A stretch of 64,000 nucleotides of DNA. Origin: Adlercreutzia sp910585575 (GTDB taxonomy: Bacteria > Actinomycetota > Coriobacteriia > Coriobacteriales > Eggerthellaceae). Shown here one piece after another: positions 41,901 to 56,900 of this stretch. The translations under genes were made by a program, and so were the position numbers. The notes below the pieces were generated by a model. It made no database searches and was not told the DNA's origin. It saw only the letters and a list, made by a program, of their open reading frames with translations. Location of the stretch: NCBI RefSeq assembly GCF_951801035.1, contig NZ_CATOKT010000002.1. One strand, 5' to 3'. The stretch's first letter is position 1. Each line of letters begins with the position of its first letter.

Positions 41901-44900
41901 GGCGCGAATGCCTATATCTCGCTCGTGGGCACGGTGACGGCGGTTGGCCGTTACCCGTTGAAGGGCACCTTCGGAACCAACTACAACGACCCGAAGCTCG
42001 ATCAGAAGAGCAGCGAGCAGGTAACGCTGGTAGGGGTGGCCCCGGCACCACGGATCAACGCCTTCGGCTTAGAGATGCAGGGTCGGTCTAAGGTGCGCAT
42101 GTCTCGCACGGGCACTCAAGAGGCCGCTCTTGGCTCTCTGCGCAGTGGCTATGTGTACTATCTCGAGAATCGGTCGCTTTCGCGCATTACACCGGGCAAG
42201 TTCTCCACCACGCCGGTGGTGCACGACTTCGACAAGGACGGCTTCCACGGCTTTGAGACGAGCGAGGTAGCTTTGGGTGGCGCGCTCCTTTCAAGCGCCG
42301 GCATTACGAAAGTGGTCATTCACTCGCTGGAGCCCGACGATGAGGGCTCGTATGTCGAGCGAGTGCAAACCCTTTCCATCAACGAGCTAAAAGAGAAGTA
42401 TCTCGTCAGTGCGAGTGATGCAGCCAATCGCATCTATCCTGTTGATGGCGCTTATCGCGACCTGTACGAGTCGTATCCCTACGATACGCCTTCGGGCGGC
42501 AAGGGCGTGCCTCCTACGGGCAGTATCATTATTCCGGCAAGTGCCTGGGAGAATCGTTATTTCTCGCACATCGAAGTGTATTTCGACTGGTTCGCTTCGG
42601 AAGTGTATTTCGACCCAGGGACGCGTTTCTCCAATCCGGGACCCCATGTGGCGCTGTACGGCACCCCTACCAAGCCCGATAAGCAAACGGTGCAGGGCAC
42701 GTTGCAGTCTACCTACGATAGCGTGCTCGGGCGCGCGGATGTGACCAATACGAGTGCGGGCACTCTTGCCGTAGCGCGTCCTCAGCCTTATGTGTACGCC
42801 TATGGCTTTGAGAAGAACGCCCCGGGCGATTTGAGCGCGGCGCGGCGCGATCAAGATGTGTACGTAAGCGGTAACTCGCGCGATCGGCAGACCGTGGCTT
42901 TGGATGATAGCCGCTCGGGCTACGTGTTCTATATTGGAACGGGCAATGGCTCGAAGATTATGCCCGGACGCCTCTCCACCACAGCGCTGCCATTTGTGCG
43001 GTGGTCCTACGATGGAAAGCTCCATGGGTTCGAGACCGAGTACGTCATTCTGAACAAAGCGTTTCTGCAGTATGCCACCATCACCCATATGGTGCTCCAT
43101 TCGTTGAGCGAGGATGGTAGCCGTTCCTCTCAGACCATCAGCATCGCCGATCTGAAGGCGAAGTACCTTGTGGCTGCCGACGGCTCGACGCCGGACGGCC
43201 AGAAATACCACGCCTCTCAAGCGGGCGCGATTATCATTCCTCGCTCGGCGTGGACTGAGCATTTCTCCCATGCCGAGGTGTACTTCAACTCCTTCACCGA
43301 AGGCGTGAGCGGCACTAACCTGGGCACGTCGCCCTACATGGCCTACCATGGCACGCCCACGCGCGTGAACGACAATGACAACGAGGTCATCGGAACGACG
43401 GCGAAATTCGAGTCGCTCTACGGTGGCGGCCTGGATATGAACGATACCAGCAATGCCAACCTGCACGTGGCGAAGCCTCAGTTGGAGCTTGACACGTACG
43501 CTTTCGACAACTCGCCGCTGGGTTTGAAGTACTCAATGACGCAAGTGCAGACCGCGCCGCTGAACGCCAATCGGTCGGGCTTCTGGTTTGAGTTTGGCAG
43601 CTTGAATGCCTCAGCTGTGGTGCCTGGACGCTTCACCTCTTCCGACCTACCCTACGAGAAATGGGGCGATGGCTATCGTGGCTTTGACACTACGGAGATC
43701 GTGTTGTCTCGCGATTTCCTTGCACGCTCGCGCATTGCCTCGGTACGGCTATACTCTCGCGCCCTTGACGGCACCCAGGTGGTGAAGACGCTGACGGCGG
43801 CCGAGCTGGCAACCTACAAGGTGAAGGCGGGCGACCCCGCACCTTCGGGCGGCACTTACGCGGCCGCCGTGGATGGGGCAGTGGTACTGACGCCTGATGT
43901 GTGGGACGACGAGTACTTCCAACATATCGAGATCGACTTCGACTTCTATCAGCGCAATGTTCCTGTGTCGGCCACGCATCCGGCGAGCGGCTACGTGGCC
44001 ATCCACGGCACGCCCACCAAGGTGCAGGACATCAAGGTGACGGGCACTTTCCGCACCAACTACGAAAACCCGTTGGCTAACGTGACCAACTCTCATGCGG
44101 CCACCTTGCGCATCACCACCATCGATCCGAAGCTGACCACTAGCTCGGGGTGGAGCTTGGACGGCGTGCAGCAGGCTGAGTGCGGCCCTTATCGCTGGGG
44201 CGAGGACAGCAAGCGCGAACGGGCGTGGATGGGCTACACCATGACCAACGCCACGGAATCCTCGGCCAAGGATGTGGATTTGACGCTGTCGATGAACGAG
44301 CTGGCGCAGGTTCCGTCCGTCGCGGGTTCCCCTTCGTTGAAAGGCTTTGTGCCGACGCTGCTGGAGATCGGCGGCTTCAAGAAGACCGCCGCGGGGGAAT
44401 GGGTGTGCGGTACGAGCATTGTGAGCGCCATTGACTTGTTTGATTTGGGACAGTCCATTACCGGCGGTCTGTCCAACTGGCAGAACGACCCGACGCCCGC
44501 GAAGAGCTACTCCATGGACGATCTGGCTGCTTTCATCGACGCGTCTGGCACGTTGAAGCTCCCCCTTGAAAACCTGGCAGATATGACGGCTGTTAAGAAT
44601 ATCCGCATTTCCTTTGGCGAGCTGGGGGAGCAGGCTACAGGAGCCAATGCCTTTAATGTGCGGGTATATGGCAAAGTAGAAACCTTGGGTGATCACTCGG
44701 GTACTATCAGTTTGCCCTCCGCCGGCGGTAGCACGACACGCGGTTACACCGTGAGCACGGCGCACTTCTATCCGCGTACTGGGACGTACGGCGATGCCTT
44801 TGCTCAGAAAGTGGATGCGAACTTCTGGATCGAGCCTTTCAGCTTTGGCACCTCGGCCGCTGCCTTCCGTCCTGCCACGAGCCAGCATCCGTCGGGGTAT

Positions 44901-47900
44901 GCCGAGGGCTCTTCGGTGCCCGTGGCGGTGCTGACCGAGGGCTCAGGCTATAAGTTCACGGTGGCCAACGGCACCCAGGCGCGCGCCAATGCGAACCGCG
45001 TGGTGTTCGATCTCGAAAGCGTTATTAATCGATCCGACACGAGCGCGGTGTTCGTGCGCGGATTCAAGGCGCGCACGCTGGCCATGGACGCAGGGCTGTT
45101 CAATTTGGGCGCGATTCGCAAAGACGACGGCAGCCTAGGCTCCTCGCTTGCCAAGATAAAGTTCTACTTCGCTTCAAATGTGACGGGCATCGTAGGGAAC
45201 ACGCCCGATATTGAGCTGTCCCTGGCCGATTTGGCGGCCTATCAGAACGATCCCTCTGACTACACCAAGGGGTACACCTTTGCGTTGGATCAGGGAGCCT
45301 TTGCTCCGTTTAAGGACCGCTATCTGAAAACAGTGGTGGTCGACTACGGCGTCATGGCGCCGGCCTATGCGAGCGGCACCCTCCATGCGCAGTTCGTCGG
45401 TCGACCTGATTGGTACAACAGCGTCGACAGCTCGAACGCCTTGCGAGGACGAGTAACGGCTACGCAGCTGAGCGATGGCCGTACCACGACGGCTGCGGCG
45501 GACTTGTATGTTCCGCGGCCCGATGTAGCCGTGCGCACCCACGGTAGCTACCTCGACGTACGGGAAAATGATTGGGCATGGACGAACGATACGAACTGCG
45601 ACTATTCCGAATCCTATTTGGCGGTGCCCTACGACCGTGATTTCACCTTGTGGACGCAACTGTACAACAACACGCACTACTCCATTATCGAGGACTTGGA
45701 TTTCGACGTCTCGCTGTTCCTCATGCGCGAATCCATTGTGCAGGAAACAGGAGGTACGAAAGAGGCCTGGACCGGTTTTCACGCTACGAAGGCCACGGTA
45801 TCTTCGACGTTATTCCGCATGTTCGACGAGGTGGGCACTATCCAATTGGGTGGCCCTTCCGAGAGCGAGACGGTGCTGCCAACTGCCGTTAAGGCCGTAC
45901 TTTCGCCCGTGTTTGATGCTGCTGGAGCCCTTGAGGGCTTTGTAGCCGACGACGATGGCACCGCCGTGGCGCCGGGCCGTACGCTACGCGACGGCCATAC
46001 GTTTTACCCGCTTTCGGGCGACGGCAGCTTACAGTTGCTGGAGACCGATTTCATTGCTTTGGGTATCGACCATTTGACGACCTTGAATCTGCGCGGGTGG
46101 AAGGGCATGGCGAATGCCAACATTGACACCTCGGCCCAGCGCATCACCTTCAACGGCTATTCCGATGCAGCCCTCGGGTCGCGCTACACCTTCATCGAGG
46201 CCCATGCCAACGCCTACATGGGCGCAATTCGTCAGGCGATGGCCCTGCGCCATTTCAAGGACAGCAGCATGGTGTATACCTCGAAGATGTTCTTCGACCT
46301 GGTATCACGCTCGGCCTTTACCGACGATCGCACGACGGCGAACGGCTTGGCGAGCGGTGCCAAGCGCCGTTTTGACCGGTGGGCTATGGCCGATGACGGC
46401 GGGCATCGTTTAAAGCCTTTCGGATCCTACTTCTCGTCGATGACTGAACGAGATTTCGCCCTGGAGATTGGCTACAAAGCCCAGGGCTCCTTCTTGGCGG
46501 GATTCCGTCAAAGCGATTTGGTTCGGATCGATCAGGCGCGCGAGAATTGGGAGGGCGAATGGAAGAACACCTATAAGTTCAGTGATCAAACCAAGGCGTT
46601 CAATGAGTGGTATCCCTTGTCGTTTAAGTCGCTCAATACAGGTGTGACGATGGATATTCAGCAGAATCTGCCCTCGGATACCTTCGACGCCTACTATTTG
46701 AAGATTCATCCTTCCGCCGTTGACTACGTGCAGTCCATAAACATTACTTATCGGGACGGTTCCACTCTGCGTGTGAGCCATGATGAAATTCAGGCCCACA
46801 AGGCCAATGCCGTGCAAGTCTCGAGCACGGGCCAGAAATTCTTCCGCCTGAATTTGCTGGCTACGGACGCAAATGGCACTCATGTGGCTGATTTCTCCCA
46901 GAACAAAGCTGTAGCTTTCCGCGATGCGTTTGATGACTACAATTATGGCGATCCGCCCGATGCGCTCCGCGTAAGAACAATCACCTATACGTTGCGCATT
47001 AACCAGAGTCCCTATGCGCCAGGTACCACCACGGTGGCTGGCACGCCCGATTTCGGCCTGGATTACAATCCGAAAGATCCCACGACCGACGCCTTTGAAG
47101 TGACGGGGCGTTTCTTTAAGGTGAACGAAACTGGGGTGTACTGTACGACCAATTCGGCTCTCCGCATTGGTGGCGATTATTCGGGGAGCGTGCGTTCTGG
47201 ACATAAGGCTGCCGTGCGCTATGACGCCGGTCACCTTAATGGAGGAACGGGTGGTAAGTCAAGCTGGTCCTTCACTGACTACATCCGCGATCAGAACAAG
47301 GATGTCAGTGCGTTGGGAAAGGATGCGCTCTCGCCTTACAAGATGCAGCATCTTATCTCCCGCGCTGAGGTGCAGGTATATGAGACCAACAACTTTGTGC
47401 GCAAGGCGTACGACGTGGTGAAGGACGGCTCCTTCGACGGCAATGATCACGATGACGTTGACGGCACGGGCGACGTGGCTTTTGCCAGCGATCAGCGCTT
47501 TGCGGTATCGTTCGCTCGCTGGCAGCTACCGGGAGGCGGAGAGCGTTCTAACTACGAGAACAAAGACGCGGAAGAGGGAACCTATCGCATTGACACCGAC
47601 GGTGGTGGTGGAACTCGCGGCATCGGCCACCAGTTCGACTTCTATGAGCGCACATGGGGATTGACGTCTCATGCTGATGAGGTTGTCCTGCGCGAAACGC
47701 TGCCAGTGTGTCGTCCTGACATCACCGCGAAATACTATGGTGTGCTGCCTACCGGTATTGAGATTCCCCTGGCCACCTCGCGCACTGACGTGAAGGATGT
47801 ACGTCATTACGTAGACAAGATCATCTTCCATACAAACCAATATTCGGCGGCTACCATTACCGGTGCGAGCATAACGGGCCATCGGGATATCGTGGTAACT

Positions 47901-50900
47901 CGCGCTCAGCTTCAGGGCGATGCTGCTGTGGCGACGGGCGGCTCCGTGTGCGTGCGGTTCAAGAATCCCGACAACGATGATGCGCCGCAGCTTGCGGGCG
48001 CTCCCTACTGCTTCAATTTGCAGTTGAATCTCAATGAATTCGTTTCGAGCTTCGATATCGTCATGAAGGAAATTGAGGGGAGTGCCGACTACACGACCGA
48101 GACCGGTCGCGGCAATGCCGGCGCCTTCCATAGCATGGAGTTCACGAGTGTCTGGAACCGCAACATGGCAGACCTGTACGTGTACGGACGACCTTACGCC
48201 TTTGCCGACAAGAAGGATCCTGAGGAGCCTCAGGTTCGTCGGGATACGACGAACTCGGCAGAGACGTTAACCCGCCGTGCCTACACTGGCGCCACGGAGT
48301 ATCAGGACACCACGCTTGACCGCGGCGACGCCAACGGCACTCAGGATAACTTCTACTTCCGGGATAAGGCGTATATGTACAGCTACCGTATCCCGTTCAA
48401 GTACCGCTTCTCTATTGTGAGTGGATCTTACAGTGTAACCGATTATCAGGATGACAACCTGACGCCCAACAAAGAGCGTTACCGCGTGTTCTTCTCGAAT
48501 GCCGAAGACGGAATGACCTCGGGCAAGCTCGATCCTAAAAAGCGGGTGTCCCATATCAGCTCGGCAGAAATCCCTGTGGCCATAGCCAGCGATTTCCGTA
48601 TGCAGCGCTTGTACGTGCCGCGTGAGTTCGTGCCCAAAGACGCCCTGTGGAGCGAGAACTGGTTCCAAGTGCAGAACATCCGCTTCTGGATTCCCTTGGC
48701 TGATGGCACTGAGAAAGTGCTGAGCCTGTCGTGGAGTGATGCCGAGAAGCTGGGCATCGTGGAGGAGCCGGGTACCCATGGGGGCTATGAGGGTTGTTAT
48801 GCCATCGATATCGAAAAGTACCTGCGCGAGCATCGCGATGAGCTCAAATTGCCAACCTATACGGCTACGCAGCGCACAAACACCATCGACGGTTACAAGG
48901 GTGATCCTGCGGTGGATCTGACTTACGTGAGCCCCTATGTGCGTCATATCGCGCTGATCATCGCGTCGCCGAATGCTCGGCAGGATCGTCCCGAGCGCAT
49001 GCTCGATTCGGGCCAGTCGCTAGCCGGTGCTAGCAACAGTTTCACCTTCGCTTACGACGGTGTCTATGCGGACCGCACCCCTGAAGACTTCTATGGGGCC
49101 TCCGAAACCACCACCGACCCCGAGAAGGGCTGCTGGAACGAAACTTCCACGCCGTCGTTCGGCAAGCAGGGCGGCGCATTCAGCACTGTGACCTCGACGC
49201 ACTATATGAATGTGTGGTCCGTGGAAACCAAAGATCCCAACCATCAAGACCCTGAGGTGGCGTCGAGCTCCTCATCAGATTCGACCCGTTTGCGCCACCT
49301 GATGGCTACCATGCAGGCTGAAGTGGTACGCGGGCGCAAGGTGGTTATGAACGGTGTAGAGAGTCGCATCTTTGGCTACGACAAGGCGGCCATCGACAGC
49401 TCCTCGCCCGAGACCTTTGCTCCCGACGGCACGGGGGCGGTGGGCTGGGGCGTTCCCGACGGAGGCCTGTACGTGGGCGACTATGTGGAGTACGAGCTGT
49501 ACGTGGGCGCTGATGCGGCCTCGAGCCTTCCCCTGGAGGGTGTGGATGCGCTGTTCCGCGTGCCGGCCGGTCAGCGGATTGTTGGCTGGGAAGTGGCGAA
49601 GGAACAGGTGAATGGGGTATGGCGCGAGCGTAACAGCACGGGTCTTCCCATTACGGCGAAAATCGGCAGCAGCATTTCGACTGGTGAGCCCACTCGGATC
49701 GCGCCAGCGCAAACTGATCTTTCGCTTGTGGACGGACAGGAGGCCTTTGCCGAGAACCGCGACATCGAGTTCAAGGCGGGTGCATCGAAATGGGACGCCT
49801 CGGGCACGATGACCGACGAGAGCGAGCGCATTATGGCTCCCGGTGCCGGCGTGTGGGTCCGTGTGATTACCCAGCTGACAAACGAGGTATCGGACGAGGA
49901 CTACGCCGCCACCGAAAACACGCCCCACAACGGCACGGCCGACTGTCCTGCTTGGCGCGGCCGCGGTTTGGAAGCATTCTTCTATACGGTGTCGGCGCCC
50001 AAGCACGGTTACACCCAGTACCGCCTGAAGGACTCGGCTGACAAGGCCGATGGCACGGTGCGTTACACCACCGACTCGGGCTGGAAAGACCCGGCCGTGA
50101 GCGGCAACATCCGCCACGAGCACGGCAAGTACACCGTGGGCGGCCACACCACCTATGGCGGCGTGGCGCGCAGCACGTGCTATCTGTACAACCACCTGGC
50201 CGACCGCAGCTTGGCGGGCACGCCGAACCATGGCACCGAGCCCACCATCGGCGTGGCCTTCACCAAGGCGAACGTGCATAGTGCTGGCTACACGGCCAAC
50301 GTCGATGGCAACCCGGCGCAGATAACCGTGGGCAATTTGCGCAACACCACGTACCATGCCGGCAACATGACGGTAAGCGTGAAGCTGTACGACCGCAACG
50401 GTCGTCGCAGCTTTGAGCTGACCGAGGCGCCGCATATTGCCGCCAGCACCACTGCGGTGCTTCAGGAAGAGGGAGCTGTGGTGGATTTGCGCTACCCAAA
50501 GGATCTACCGCCCAGCGTGAACCTGGAAAGCGGCCCGTCGGTCGATACGGCGGTAGATTTCCTCGACCCCTCGACCCCGGAAGGTGCGGCACGCGACAAC
50601 CGTCGTCCCTCGATCAAGGTGGAGTACTTTGACCCCTTGGCCAACGAAGGTTCGGGCGCGTGGCTCGACGAGGCCACGGTGCGTGCCACCTACGCCCAGA
50701 ACGTGGCCTACGATGACACCCATCTGGTCAATGTGAACCCCTTCCGCACCATCACCGAGGTGCGTTGGACCTACTACGATCTGCCTGCGGGCGGCTTGTA
50801 TAACGGCGCCGTATCGGCCTACCGTCTGGAGGACGTGGCCTTGGTCGGCGTTGGTCGCTACCAGGACGTGCGCGGTCTCTTGGCTGCCAACGTCGAGCAG

Positions 50901-53900
50901 GACGAAAGCTGGACTGACGCCGGCGTCATTCTGGACGTGGGCTACACCCACTACCACCAGGAGCGCACCACTCTCGACTTCTTCGATGCCACCACCTATG
51001 CCGTCGATGAGGCCGGCAATTCGGTTACCGACGGGGCGGGGCAGCCGGTGGTAGAGCAGGCGGGCGGTCTGAAGCGCACCGATCCCATCGCTCGCGACTG
51101 GGGCCGCATCAAGCAGGACTCCGGCAAAACGGCAGAGCCCTTCACCGTGGCGCGACGCAACCCAGTAGTGCGCTTCCAGAACCAAGTGTTCGGCTCCGAG
51201 ACGGCCGCTGCGGCAAGCTTCTCCAGCAACGCCGCCCAGAAAACCGGCTACATTCCAGGAGAGCGCCTGTGGTACAAGGACACCTTAGTGAACGTGAAGA
51301 AGGGCTCCGGCAACCAGGGACGTACCGACGTCGAGGGCGAGCTCTATAACCCCGTATTCTACGAGCGTATTCCGCTGGACTACCTGAAGGACGACCAGGG
51401 GCAGGATGTGACGGTCGCATACCTGGCCGAGCGCCTAGCTGGTCGGATTCGCTGGACGAACGCGGCGGGCCAGGACGTGCTGGCCGAGCGCACGGCGGGC
51501 ATGACGCTGAAGGTGACGCGGGTGGCCGAGGAGGATGCCCCTGAACTGGCCCCCGACTACGGTGGGGCCATGGCCTACGCCAACAGCCCGAAGGGCTACG
51601 CGAACAACAACTGGGGCAAGCCCTTTGCCGACCTGAACCCCCAGGCGGCGGGCGTGAGCGGCGAGACGCGCTTCGGCCTGTTCCGCATCGAGTGGGTGCC
51701 GGTTCAGGAGGCGGCAGCCAACGAGACGCGTCCGGTTCCCGCTGAGCGCGATCCTTGGGCGCCGGTGGACAAGCCTGCTGCCAACAGCACCTGCGTGGAG
51801 GTGGGCGATACCCTCGAGCTGTGGTTCGACGTGTGCGCGGCGGTGGATGGTTTGCCGCAGGTGTACACGAACCTGAACAGCAGCGGCATTGGCGCTCAAA
51901 CGGGTACGACGGGCGCCGAGCCAGCCTACTTCCCGCGCCTCGGCGAGTACTGGTCCTCCTGGTCCAATGCCGGCTGCAACCCGCTGGCAGGCAGCTCGTT
52001 CGGCAACACGGGCCTGGGCGTGGGCGTTACGTTCGTCGATACTTCGAATGTGCTCATGGACATGGATTCGCTGCTGCACGATGCCGCTTTCACGGCGGAT
52101 CGGCCGCGCCATTGCGACTTGTGGGAGATGTTCGACGGCTCCTACGCCGCCATTCCCGGTACCGCTACGAACCGCAAGTACGAGGATGGGCGCTGGTGGT
52201 ACGACACGTGGATTTCCTACGGCTACGTGGAGACAAACCGCAACGGCGAGGACGGCACGGGCGGCGTTTACCTGGACGAGGATGTGAAAACCTCGAAGAA
52301 CCTGCAGCTGGCTCGCTACACGCCGCGCTCGCCTTTGGGCACGCTCGCCCAGGTGCAGGGCCAGCTTCCCAGCGACACGTGGCTGATCACGCCTAACGAC
52401 GAGCCGCTTAACTTCAAGCAGGAGAATACCTATATTCGCGACTACTGGAGCTTCGTGACCAGCGCCCGCACCAAGGGCGGTACCGACGCTTCGAAGCGTT
52501 GGGGCAGCACCACGCCGCTTATTTGGTCGGAGACCCGTGTGCACTTGCAGAAGGCCTGGCTGGCCACGGCCAGTCAGATGATCCCCGATGCCACGGGCCT
52601 GTCCCATAGCGGCACGGCGGAGTACGAGTCCCAGCGCAAGTACCGTACCTGGGATCCCCATGAGCGTTGGTTCGTCTACGATCCCAGCGGAGCCAAGCAG
52701 CTGTACGACTGGCGCGGCTTTTTGTGGAACCAGTACGATGCGGCTCTTCAGTACAACCAGGGCTATACGGCCCGTTTGCAGGCGCTGAACTACGGCGACC
52801 GCACCCTGGACGGCGTGGAGTTCACCTACGTGATGCCCCGCGGCACCGAGCCGGTGCTGGACGCGGAGGGCAACCCGCAGGTAAGCGCCTCGGTGCTGCA
52901 GTCGGTGAACGGCTGGGACGGTCAGACCACGAGCGCCAACCTGAAGGAGACCTACCGTCCCATCGATGCTTCGCGCGTGACGGTGGAAGTGGTGCAGAGT
53001 CCCTGGAGCGCTTACGCGGGCTATGATGCGCCGAGCGATTCCCAGAACCCGGCCGACTATCGCAACGGCCGCGCGCTGAAGAGCGGATCGCAGCCCGACG
53101 TGTCAGCGGCCACGGGTGCTACTTCCTACGAGAGTCTGGCGGCGCCGGATGCCGGCAGCGCCCAGGCCTCCATCAAGACAGAGGATTACTGTCAGAGCTC
53201 GCAGCCGTGGGTGCTGAAGATCACCGTAACGCAGCCTTTGGGCAAGTGGTTCGGCCGCAACATAGACGGTGCGGTGGACGAGAGCGGTCAGCCGGTGGGT
53301 TCCATTGACAACGCCGCCGACCCCGACATCTATAAGGGCAACGCCGGCTACAAGATCAACGTGGACGTAGACGCCCACGTGTTCGGCAACAACGCCAACG
53401 GCGCCTGGTACGACCGTGTGCTGGTGCGCCCCTTCGACACCCGCGAGGTAACGGGCCCCGATACCGTTCAGGGCCAAGTGGCCTCCAAGTCGAGTGCCTA
53501 CTTCCAGGTGTACGACCTTGACCACTACGAGGGCCGCGTGACCGAGGCTGACGGCGACAAGTACTCCGACGGCGACCGCAACCACACCCAGCAGCTGGGC
53601 ATGGACTACCGTTGGGTGGGGCGCCGCGACGGCGACGACTACAAGCTCGATCCCGTCTGGGACCAGTCCTACGGTTCGCCCAATATGCCCAGCGTGAACG
53701 GGCGCACGGTGCAGAACAACACGGTGCGCACCACCGACGACAACCCCGGCGGCGCCAAGGTGCTTAACACCACTACCGAGGTGGCTTGGTCTAAGGCCTA
53801 CAAGGACGGATCGGACTCGTTGGAGTACGCTGCCAACCTCTATGCGCAGACGGGTACGAACGCCGTGCAGCGCAAGCCCTTCGTGCGCGTGTGGAACACC

Positions 53901-56900
53901 GTAGGCGACGACGGCGTGGGCGATGATATCGACCAGTACTATCTGAAGGGCGAGGGCGACGTCCGCCAGCTGAACATCCATGTGGAGAATCGCTACTGGT
54001 GGAACGACCTGGCTCAGGACGCCAACTACCAGGGTCAGGAGATCTACACCTCCTACACCACCGACGACGACGGCAATCAGATTCGCACCGCCTACGAGAA
54101 CCGTGGCCGTTGGGAGCGCCGCAGCCATACCTACGCCGTGGATGGCGGCCAGATGGGCTCCTTGGCGCTGCCCGTGGTAACCACGGTGCTGCCCGAGAAC
54201 ATCGTGCCCATCCACAAGAGCACGGGCATTCCCTATCCGCGCCTGATCGGCTATACGCAAAAGTTCGAGAACGGCGACTGGTCGGTGAACTATGCGAACA
54301 AGGCCGACGCCACGACTGCCGGTCGCGCGAAACTGGCCAATGCCCTGGACGCGCCCGATCCCTGGAACGACTTTGACGCCACCATCACCTACGAGCGCGT
54401 GGCCGATGAGAATACGGGCACCGAGCAGTATCGCTTCGTGGTGCGCTTCACCGCCAAGGGCGACGGGCCCAACGGCGACCCGGACCGCGAGCAGGCCATC
54501 GATGCCTACGACATGGACACCTTCAAGTTCAATGTGATGACCATCGGCGAGAACACCCAGGCAGCGCGCGAGAAGGGGAAGTACGACGAGGTGCTCCGCT
54601 CCTCCGAGAATATCCGCACCTACGTGACGAGCGCCGTGGACAACTACCAGTTCCTGAGCGATGGCGATATTTCCGGCAATCCCTACTTGGTGGGCGGTGC
54701 GGCCCAGCTGCGCCGGCGCGGCGGCGAAGGCGATGATATGCGCCTTGACGCGCGCCAGACGCGCGTTGCGACAAGTGTGGTGCGCTGGAACCAAGATAAG
54801 CTCTGGAACTTCCAGACGGGGCAATACACCTGGATCGACACCCGTCCCGTGACCACCCTTTCCTCTGAGGAAGGGAAAGACTACGCCCTCCTAGATTCTG
54901 CCACGGCAGAAACTTGGTCGAAGGTGGGCAAGGTGGAAGTCGAGTACTCCTCCTGGCGCTACGTCTGGCGCTATACCTTCTCTGAGATCGGCTGTCTGCC
55001 CTTCGACGCCTTGGACGATGGCACCTCGCTGCGCGATCCGTCCTCGGTGAGCCAGATCAACCTCGAGAAGAAGAAAACCAACAAGCTGCCCGGCTTTACC
55101 CGTCGCTATACCGAGACCGAAAACGGTCTGGGCATGGTAACGGGCGCCACCCATGCGGGCCTGAACGTGGAGGACTACGGCTTCCGGGCGCCCCTGGCGC
55201 TGTCCGAGGCCACCACTAAGGGCCTGAACGGCAACGATGACGTGCGCACCACCGAGGCCTTCGTTCGCAAGGCCACGGGTAAGGCCGATGCCACCGTGGA
55301 CGGCGGTCTGATGACCGGGCTGAAGCTGCGCAGCTGGGCCTCGCCGAACCTGTCGGTGGACTACGAGATCATGGCCGACCGCGCCACCGCTGTGGGCCAG
55401 GGTGCCGCCCAGCGCCACGGCGTGCTGGATAAGGACGGCGCCTTCACCGGGGCCGACGAGCAGTCGTGGGAGTACGGCGACACCCTGTGGTACGCCGCTA
55501 CCTTGCGCAACAACCCGGGCACCGTGGACTACGACGAGTCGCCGGTGAACCATGCCAAGCTGGTGTACGCACTGCATCTGCCCGACGCGCTGTCCTTCTA
55601 CAAGAGCGCCGCACTGTCTACGGCCAACTACGCCGACTACGAGGGCGACGACTACCAGTTCTTTGTGGAATGGACCCACACGCCGCGCGGGGCCGCCGCG
55701 CCGGTGACGGAGACATTGACGCCCAAGCAGATGGTGGAGGCCGGCTGGACCATCAACATCACCCATCAGCCCAACTACGGCGCCAACAACTTCAGCGACA
55801 GCACCTACGCCAAGCCGGATAAGGACGACCCGTCCGACGTCATTCCCGCGGGCGATCCGGTGAAGGAGCGGGCGCGCGCCAACGAGGTAGTGGTGTTCGA
55901 GCTGGCGCCGCCCGACGACGCCACCGACGAGGAGTTCGCCGCCTACCCCAGCCTGCTGGAGGCCTTCTGGAGCGGCGCCCACGCCGACGGCTACTTCGGG
56001 GTAGGGGACGTGCTTACCCTGAAGGTGCGCACGCGCATGGACAACCTGCCCGAGGACGAGTCGGTGCTGGAGGACATGCAGGCGGCCTACGCCCAGCAGA
56101 TCCAGCAGATTCGCACCTGGGACGGCGGCGAGTCCACCGTGTACGCCACGGTGCACGACACTACCATGGACTGGCTCGATCCCACTAAGGGCGGCGTGGG
56201 CTGGACCCACGGCAGCCAGCCGGCGAAGCCCACGGTGCAGGAGGCGAAGCTGCCCGAGGGCGTGCCGGCCAACGTGGCCATGGTGCCCTATGGCTTCGCG
56301 GCCCAGGATCTGGCCCGCTTCCGCTTCGTGAACAAGCAGGAGGACCACGAGCAGTACACTGATACGGCCACGGGCCAGGTGGTGGAGGCGGTGGACTACG
56401 ACCGCGACAGCCAGTTCACCGACGTCTACACGGCGGCCACCTCGGGGTACTTCAAGATTCGCAAACCCTCGGCCTCGGTGCGCGCCGACACCTTCGATCT
56501 GCGCCGCCTGATGACCGACCCCGACTTCGCCCTCAGCCTGGCCGACGACGCCCACGGCGGCGGCTCCAACCAGTTCTACGTCACCCAGGCGGTAAACACG
56601 GGCGGCGCCGTGAACAGCTTCATGGTGGACTGGCAGGTGCCCTACTGGGCCACGCTCGATTCCATCTCCTACGATGCGCCGCTGTTCGACGCCGCCAACC
56701 CCACGGTGCGCACGCGTCCGCAGGTGAAGACGGTGAACACCGGCGTGTGGGAGGTGCCCGGTGCGGAATATGAGACCATCACGGAAACGGTGACCGGCGA
56801 GGACGGCGAGCCCGTTGAGGTGGAGCGCCGCGGCGCGCCTTTGAACGACGCTGCCCGCACCGAGAGCCAGCTGCGCGTGTTCGTGCTGGCCCGCACCGTG

